Of a stretch of 64,000 bases of DNA, positions 58,157 to 64,000 are shown in pieces. The notes below the pieces were generated by a model. The model saw only the letters and a program-made list of their open reading frames with translations, searched no databases and had not been told where the DNA came from. The position numbers were made by a program, and so were the translations under genes. How positions within the stretch are numbered: position 1 is the stretch's first letter; every line of letters begins with the position of its first letter. This DNA is from Alphaproteobacteria bacterium (GTDB lineage: Bacteria > Pseudomonadota > Alphaproteobacteria > Caulobacterales > Hyphomonadaceae), in the NCBI GenBank assembly GCA_018222605.1, contig JAAEZZ010000006.1, positions 82,071 to 146,070 on the forward strand. Direction: 5' to 3'.

Positions 58157-59104
58157 ATGCTCCCTAAAGTATTTATTGATGGCGAAGCTGGCACGACCGG
58201 ACTTCAGATAGCAGAGCGTCTGCGCGCTCGGAACGATCTTGAGCTGATCTCGATCGATCCGGCCAAGCGCAAGGACAATGATGAGCGTGCGCGGCTTATG
58301 AACATGTCAGACGCCGTGATTCTCTGCCTGCCGGATGAGGCCGCGCGTCTGGGCGTTTCCCTTGTGAGCAGCCCGAACACCGTCATCATCGATGCCTCCA
58401 CGGCCCACCGGGTGAACAATAGTTGGACGTATGGCTTCCCCGAGATGGACAAGAATCAGCGCGCAGCCATCCGGGCCTCGCGGCGAATTTCCAATCCGGG
58501 CTGCTATCCCACCGGCGTGATCGCGCTACTTCGGCCTTTGGTCTCGAAATGGCTTCTGCCAACCTCCTGGCCGATCGTGGTGTCTGCCGTGTCCGGCTAT
58601 TCCGGTGGCGGCAAGGCCATGATTGCGGAATTCGAGGATGCCGGATCTGAGACATATACGGATGAGAATTTCCGCATCTACGGCCTAACACAAAAGCACA
58701 AGCATCCTCCGGAAATGCGCAAATATTCCCGGCTTGAAAACCTGCCTGTGTTCATGCCGTCTGTCGGTCGCTTTGCGCAGGGCATGATCATCGAGATTGG
58801 CCTTCCGATGTGGGCCATTCCGGGCAAGCCAAATCGCGCACAGCTTCAGGCTGCGCTGGCGGCGGCATATGAGGGTGAGCGTTTCGTGAAGGTTGCGACC
58901 CTGGCGGAATGTGACGCCATGAAGGGTCTTGAGCCGGAAGCCTGCAATGGCACCAACCGGCTGGAGTTGTTCGTCTTTGGATCGGATGAGGAAGTCCGTC
59001 TCGTGGCGCGGCTCGACAATCTCGGCAAGGGCGCATCAGGGGCTGCCGTACAGAATCTCAACATCGCGCTCGGCTATGACGAGGATGCTGGCCTCATCGC
59101 CTAG
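58157..59104 (+). CDS. argC: N-acetyl-gamma-glutamyl-phosphate reductase
   Basis: KVFIDGEAGTTGLQI; SNPGCYPTG. Confidence 0.93.
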   Translation: MLPKVFIDGEAGTTGLQIAERLRARNDLELISIDPAKRKDNDERARLMNMSDAVILCLPDEAARLGVSLVSSPNTVIIDASTAHRVNNSWTYGFPEMDKNQRAAIRASRRISNPGCYPTGVIALLRPLVSKWLLPTSWPIVVSAVSGYSGGGKAMIAEFEDAGSETYTDENFRIYGLTQKHKHPPEMRKYSRLENLPVFMPSVGRFAQGMIIEIGLPMWAIPGKPNRAQLQAALAAAYEGERFVKVATLAECDAMKGLEPEACNGTNRLELFVFGSDEEVRLVARLDNLGKGASGAAVQNLNIALGYDEDAGLIA

Positions 59105-59112
59105 AAGAGGGC

Positions 59113-60957
59113 TTAGTCCAGTGGAAGCTTGATGTCTTCCAGGCGCACCTTCGCATAGGTGCCTGGCGCGGCACCGAGGCCCATATCCTTGGGCTGTTTG
59201 GCATTGACCTTGCGGCCAGATTTCGGCCGCAGCCATTCCCACCATGTTGGCCACCAGGAGCCTTTGTGCTCCTCAGCACCTTCCATCCATTCTGCGCCGG
59301 TTTCAGGGAGTGCGCCCTGATTGGTCCAGTGGCAGTACTTCTGTGCATCGGGATGGTTCACCACGCCGGCGATATGGCCGGATGCCGCCAGAATGAAATC
59401 CGTTTTGCCGCCAAACACCTTTGCTGTGCGATAGACGCTCTCCATGGGGCAGATGTGATCATCGCGGCTGGCCTGCACCATGACCGGTATCTTCACATTT
59501 TTCAGGTCGACCTTCTCGCCCAGTACCTTGAACTTGCCGCGGGCCAGCTTGTTCTTGGCGTAGCAGTCCTTGAGGTATTTCTTGTGCACCTTGCCGGGAA
59601 TGTTGGTCTGGTCGGAGTTCCAGTAGAGCAGGTCGAACGGGCGAGGCTCCTTGCCCAGCATGTATTGGTCAATGACATAGCGCCAGACCAGATCGTTCGG
59701 GCGCAGCCAGTTGAAGGTCTCATACATCATCGTGCCAGGCATCACGCCGCCATGCTCATCAATGATGGAGCCAAGATAGGCCCGGCCGCTTTCGTCGGTA
59801 AATACTTTCAGGTCGCCTGCCAGCGCGAAGTCTGACTGCGAGGCAAAGAAGGTGGTCGATTTGATGCGGTCATCGCCCTGCGCTGCCATATGGCCAAGCG
59901 CGGAAGAGAGCAGGGTACCGCCGATACAATAGCCTACCGTGTTAAGGGACTTTTGGCCTGTCGCCTGAAGCGTCGCTTCAACGGCAGCATAGATGCCGTT
60001 CTTTACGTAATCGTCCCAGCTGTAGTCCTTCGTCACTTTGTCGGCAGAGCGCCAGGAGACAACGAAGACGGACAGCCCGCGATCCAGCAGCCAGCGGATC
60101 ATAGAGTTCTCCTCGCGCAGGTCGAGGATGTAGAATTTGTTGATCCATGGCGGGAAGATCAGCAGCGGGCGGGCATAGGTCTGCTCTCCCGGTGGCGTAT
60201 AGTGAATCAGCTCGATCAAATCATTGCGGAAGACAACTTGCCCCGGCGCCGTGGCGACGTTCTCGCCAAGCTGGAACTGGCTCTCATCAGTCTGGGTGAT
60301 GTAGAGCTTGCCGCCGCCTTTCTTCACATCGGCGCGGGCGAGCCGGATGCCCTCCAGCACACTTGCGCCGCCACTCTGGATGAACTCGCGCATGGCCTGC
60401 GGGTTGCTGCCCAGGAAATTCGTGGGAGAGAGGCTGTCGGCCAACTGCTGGCTGAAAAATTTGGTGCGGAAATGCAGATTGTCCGGCATCTCGTCCTGAA
60501 CATGATCTGCGAGGCCCATCAGCCATTTGGCATTCACTTCATAGGCCTTGCGCATGAATCGGAAGCCAAGATTGTTCTGCCATTCCGGATCAGAGAAGCG
60601 CCGGTCGCGATCTTTGGCGTGTGCACCCGAAATGCCCTCGACAGCCATCTCCTGCCACAGCTGCATCCAGCCCTGCATCAGTTCCATATTGGCGTTCATG
60701 ATGGCACTTGGCTTCTGGCTGAAAGCCAGGCCCAAGGCCCTGAATGCTTCGCCGACACCCATCGGGTCGCCGCTGGTGACGGTACCCAAAGGACCATTTC
60801 CTGTCAGGACATCTAGAAAAAGTGCTTGGGACTCTGTATTGGCCAGAGCCAGTGTGGTCAGCAGGGACTGCATCTCCAGTGGATTCTGGTGTGACAGAAG
60901 CTCAGCCAGTGATGGCTGAGTACCTTTGTTGTCCTTGCGGTCCGCCATTCGTCCCAA
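59113..60957 (-). CDS. phaC: Class I poly(R)-hydroxyalkanoate synthase
   Basis: Lipase-box-like GYCIGG; PPWINKFYILDL. Confidence 0.94.
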   Translation of the reverse strand: MGRMADRKDNKGTQPSLAELLSHQNPLEMQSLLTTLALANTESQALFLDVLTGNGPLGTVTSGDPMGVGEAFRALGLAFSQKPSAIMNANMELMQGWMQLWQEMAVEGISGAHAKDRDRRFSDPEWQNNLGFRFMRKAYEVNAKWLMGLADHVQDEMPDNLHFRTKFFSQQLADSLSPTNFLGSNPQAMREFIQSGGASVLEGIRLARADVKKGGGKLYITQTDESQFQLGENVATAPGQVVFRNDLIELIHYTPPGEQTYARPLLIFPPWINKFYILDLREENSMIRWLLDRGLSVFVVSWRSADKVTKDYSWDDYVKNGIYAAVEATLQATGQKSLNTVGYCIGGTLLSSALGHMAAQGDDRIKSTTFFASQSDFALAGDLKVFTDESGRAYLGSIIDEHGGVMPGTMMYETFNWLRPNDLVWRYVIDQYMLGKEPRPFDLLYWNSDQTNIPGKVHKKYLKDCYAKNKLARGKFKVLGEKVDLKNVKIPVMVQASRDDHICPMESVYRTAKVFGGKTDFILAASGHIAGVVNHPDAQKYCHWTNQGALPETGAEWMEGAEEHKGSWWPTWWEWLRPKSGRKVNAKQPKDMGLGAAPGTYAKVRLEDIKLPLD

Positions 60958-61020
60958 TGTCGCCTTGTTTGATTGCCTCTAAGTATCGTACCGAATGATT
61001 GTGATTTAATGAGTTTAACC

Positions 61021-61458
61021 ATGAAAAACACGGCGATTCCCCTTATTGGTGTGTCATGTTTGCTTTTGGCTGGCTGCACAGGCTCGGTCGGCAAAGTGCG
61101 CACAGCCATAAACCAGGCGCCTGATTGGTACGATCAGCGGCGTGTAGAGATTCGTGGCGAGGGATATCCACATATCATTGATGTGCCCGAGATCGAGAAG
61201 GGTGAAGAGCCCGGCCAGACCCTTGAAGCCTCCAAGGCGCGCAGCGATGTGCTGCGAGCGGATTTTGAAGCGAACGCGCGAGCGGTACCGCCCGCAGACG
61301 TCGCTGCTGAGATTGCCTCCCTTCGGGAAACAATCCAGCGCGGGTTTGCGGGCTTCCAGGCTGAAGCTGACTTCCTGACGGAAGAAGAAATTGAAGCCAT
61401 CCGATCCGCTTTTGATGTTCCACGAGTTACGAAGGGCCTGAAGGCCGCAAGCAGATGA
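61021..61458 (+). CDS. Hypothetical lipoprotein
   Basis: MKNTAIPLIGVSCLLLAGC lipobox. Confidence 0.65.
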   Translation: MKNTAIPLIGVSCLLLAGCTGSVGKVRTAINQAPDWYDQRRVEIRGEGYPHIIDVPEIEKGEEPGQTLEASKARSDVLRADFEANARAVPPADVAAEIASLRETIQRGFAGFQAEADFLTEEEIEAIRSAFDVPRVTKGLKAASR

Positions 61459-62663
61459 ATACAGATTTCCACAAGATACGCCGACTTCCGCCTTATGTCT
61501 TTGAACAAGTAAACCGCCAAAAGGCGGCTCTGCGGGCGCAAGGCGCAGACATTATCGACCTTGGCATGGGTAATCCCGACCTGCCGACCCCGAGCCATAT
61601 CGTTGATAAGCTGTGTGAAACAGCGCGCCGGCCGGATGTGAATGGCTATTCCGCGTCCCGCGGGATCAAGGGCCTGCGCCGTGCGGTGACAGACTACTAC
61701 AAGCGCCGCTTTGATGTGACGCTGGACAAGGACCGTGAGGTTATTGTCACGCTGGGTTCCAAGGAAGGCTTCGCCAATCTGGCCCAAGCGATTTCCGCGC
61801 CGGGCGATGTTATTTTGTCGCCCGACCCATCCTATCCATTGCACTCCTTCGGTTTCATCATTGCCGGGGCGTCCATTCGCGGTGTTCCGGCCCATACGCC
61901 GGAGCAATATTTGTCCAATTTGGGCAAGGCTGTGCGCTATTGCGTGCCGCCGCCAACAGCCATGGTGCTATGCTTTCCGTCGAACCCCACGGCGGAAGTC
62001 TGCGATCTGGATTTCTACAAGGAAGCCGTGAAGTTTGCGCGCAAGCATGATCTGATCGTCTTGTCGGACCTTGCCTATAACGAGATCTATTTCGAAGAGC
62101 CGACGCCCTCCATCCTTCAGGTGGATGGCGCGAAGGATATCGCGGTGGAGTTCACCACCATGTCCAAGACCTATTCGATGGCGGGCTGGCGGATCGGCTT
62201 CGTGGCCGGCAATGAAAAGCTGGTCGGCGCACTGGCTCGCGTGAAATCCTATCTGGATTATGGCGCTTACACGCCCATCCAGGTGGCCGCGACGGCTGCG
62301 CTGGATGGCCCGCAGGACTGCGTTGAGGAAACGCGTCAGATCTATCGCACGCGCCGGGATGTTCTGGTTGAGAGTTTCACCCGCGCAGGCTGGGCTGTGC
62401 CGAGCCCGAAAGCGTCCATGTTTGCCTGGGCCCCGATCCCGGAGCCGCTGCGCGAGATGGGTAGCCTGGAATTCTCTCTGCAGCTGATCAATGAGGCCCA
62501 TGTCGCGGTTGCACCAGGGGCTGGCTTTGGTGAGCAAGGAGACGGCCATGTCCGGATCGCGCTGGTGGAGAATGAACAACGTATCCGCCAGGCTGCACGG
62601 AACATCCGCAAGTTCCTTCAGGCCCGTGGTGTGCAGGATATTTCCCCGGCTGCGGCGGAATAA
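61455..62663 (+). CDS. Class I/II PLP aminotransferase (AlaC/LL-DAP aminotransferase-like)
   Basis: DLGMGNPDLPTPSHIV; SKTYSMAGWRIGF. Confidence 0.88.
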   Translation: MNTDFHKIRRLPPYVFEQVNRQKAALRAQGADIIDLGMGNPDLPTPSHIVDKLCETARRPDVNGYSASRGIKGLRRAVTDYYKRRFDVTLDKDREVIVTLGSKEGFANLAQAISAPGDVILSPDPSYPLHSFGFIIAGASIRGVPAHTPEQYLSNLGKAVRYCVPPPTAMVLCFPSNPTAEVCDLDFYKEAVKFARKHDLIVLSDLAYNEIYFEEPTPSILQVDGAKDIAVEFTTMSKTYSMAGWRIGFVAGNEKLVGALARVKSYLDYGAYTPIQVAATAALDGPQDCVEETRQIYRTRRDVLVESFTRAGWAVPSPKASMFAWAPIPEPLREMGSLEFSLQLINEAHVAVAPGAGFGEQGDGHVRIALVENEQRIRQAARNIRKFLQARGVQDISPAAAE

Positions 62664-62737
62664 CACCCACCCTCGACGCCTGCCACCAAACCCGCTATGC
62701 GCTGCCCTGACTGAACACTAAGCAGAAGGGGCACCAA

Positions 62738-64000
62738 GTGGCGCCATTACGGATAGGTATCGCAGGGCTCGGCCATGTCGGCTGTGGTCTCATTGAACTG
62801 GTTGAACGGCAGGATCGCCTGCGGATTCCGGGTCAGATTGAGATTACAGGCGTCAGCGCGCGCAGCCAATCGCGAAACCGTCCGGTCGATACCAGCAAGT
62901 ATCGCTGGTTCGATGATGCCGCCACCTTGGCCGAAGACCCGGATGTCGATGTCTTTGTCGAGCTTATCGGCGGGTCTGATGGGCCGGCTAAGTTCGCAGT
63001 TGAAGAGGCGTTGAAGGCAGGCAAGCCGGTGATCACGGCCAACAAGGCCCTGATTGCCAAGCATGGCATGGCGCTCGCCAAGCTGGCTGAGGAGAAGCAG
63101 GTTGACCTGCTCTTCGAGGCGGCTGTGGCGGGCGGCATCCCGGTCGTGCGCGTCCTGCGCGACAGCCTGGCCGGCGTCGAGATCAAGCGCGTGTCGGGCA
63201 TTCTGAACGGTACATGCAACTTCCTCACAACGACAATGCTGGAAACCGGCCGGTCGTATGATGACGTACTGGCCGAAGCCCAGAAGCTTGGCTACGCTGA
63301 AGCGGACCCGACGTTGGACGTGTCCGGCATGGACGCTGCCCACAAGGCAGCGATCCTGTCGGCCATCGCCTTTTCCGCTGATCTGGACTTCTCGAAAGTG
63401 AAGGTCTCCGGGGTCGATACGATCGAGCTTCAGGATCTGCGTTTGGCTGATCGCCTGGGCCTGCGGATCAAGCTGATTGCCGAGGGCGTGCTGACCGATG
63501 ACGGGGTTGTGTGCCGGGTTGAGCCAATGGCGCTGCCGGTTTCGCATCCCTTGGCGCGCATCGACGGCTCCCTGAACACGGTTCGCATTGAGGGCGACCC
63601 GGTGGGCGCGGTGACGCTGACGGGGCCCGGCGCGGGCGCTGGTCCGACGGCGAGCGCGGTGATGGGCGATGTCGCAAAGATGTTCCGCCCGGCCATCCGT
63701 CCGGCCTTTGGCCGTGCAGAACACCATATGGCCCGCCCATTTACCGAAGGGCGCGGGGACGAAGTCTCTGCCTTCTTCCTGAGCATGAGGCTGGCTGACA
63801 AGCCGGGTGCATTGGCAGCCCTGTCGGAATCGCTGGCAGCGGAAGGCGTCTCTGTCGACAAGATCCTCCAGGACTCTGCAGATGAAAGCGGAGCGAGCCC
63901 GGTCGCCATTGTTACGCACAGATGTGCGCGGTCAAACATGCAGGCAGCCTTGGCCCGACTGCAAAAATTTGCAATTCCTGTCGACCCGCCGCGCCTTATT
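62738..64000 (+). CDS. hom: Homoserine dehydrogenase (3' truncated by window)
   Basis: GTG start; IGIAGLGHVGCGLIEL; ITANKALIAKHG; GILNGTCNFLTTTM; frame open to window end. Confidence 0.92.
   Translation, partial: MAPLRIGIAGLGHVGCGLIELVERQDRLRIPGQIEITGVSARSQSRNRPVDTSKYRWFDDAATLAEDPDVDVFVELIGGSDGPAKFAVEEALKAGKPVITANKALIAKHGMALAKLAEEKQVDLLFEAAVAGGIPVVRVLRDSLAGVEIKRVSGILNGTCNFLTTTMLETGRSYDDVLAEAQKLGYAEADPTLDVSGMDAAHKAAILSAIAFSADLDFSKVKVSGVDTIELQDLRLADRLGLRIKLIAEGVLTDDGVVCRVEPMALPVSHPLARIDGSLNTVRIEGDPVGAVTLTGPGAGAGPTASAVMGDVAKMFRPAIRPAFGRAEHHMARPFTEGRGDEVSAFFLSMRLADKPGALAALSESLAAEGVSVDKILQDSADESGASPVAIVTHRCARSNMQAALARLQKFAIPVDPPRLI

Noticed and set aside
62747-63919. 390-aa minus ORF over hom
   Set aside because: Antisense of homoserine dehydrogenase, whose + frame is open from GTG 62738 to the window end with clear motifs.
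1-64000. CRISPR array, rRNA operon, IS transposase or retron
   Set aside because: No regularly spaced direct repeats, rRNA sequence, transposase ORF or reverse transcriptase seen on either strand.

Overview
The window looks like alphaproteobacterial chromosome (Hyphomonadaceae-like by gene content; this is inference). Positions 1 to ~25,035 hold the late-gene half of a lambda/HK97-like siphoprophage: C-terminus of terminase large subunit, portal, protease/scaffold, capsid, head-tail connectors, tail tube, frameshifted tail chaperones, tape measure, tail tip, tail fibre, a reverse-strand moron operon, a GH108 lysis module and a small ribbon-helix-helix-like regulator. It abuts the 3' end of a tRNA-Gly(CCC), the probable integration site. 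The integrase/repressor end lies outside the window. Positions 25.1-64 kb are host chromosome: GH51, crcB, rluC-like, HAD, polysaccharide lyase, ATP12, pccB, phyR, His-rich TonB receptor, a membrane/vWA-like pair, GH9, xth, tatABC, serS, DUF559, surE, pcm, yajC-secD-secF, LOG, Atm1-type ABC, Psd-like, ctaA, rplM-rpsI, argC, phaC, an aminotransferase and hom (truncated). Best second-look items: (1) a -1 frameshift cassette TTTTTTC plus hairpin fusing the tail chaperone ORFs; (2) a paired inverted REP-like palindrome fused to a DUF559 endonuclease-like gene; (3) a ~72-aa atypical-composition insertion in SerRS next to the TAE catalytic segment; (4) a reverse-strand phage moron operon with two short paralogous DGVHDDTEALQAF proteins and a methyltransferase; (5) an uncharacterised membrane/coiled-coil plus vWA-like gene pair; (6) a Psd-like protein lacking the self-cleavage serine; (7) a small regulator with a 23-bp operator and an in-frame amber followed by a further open, protein-like tail. 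All family names come from reading the translations; no database search was run.
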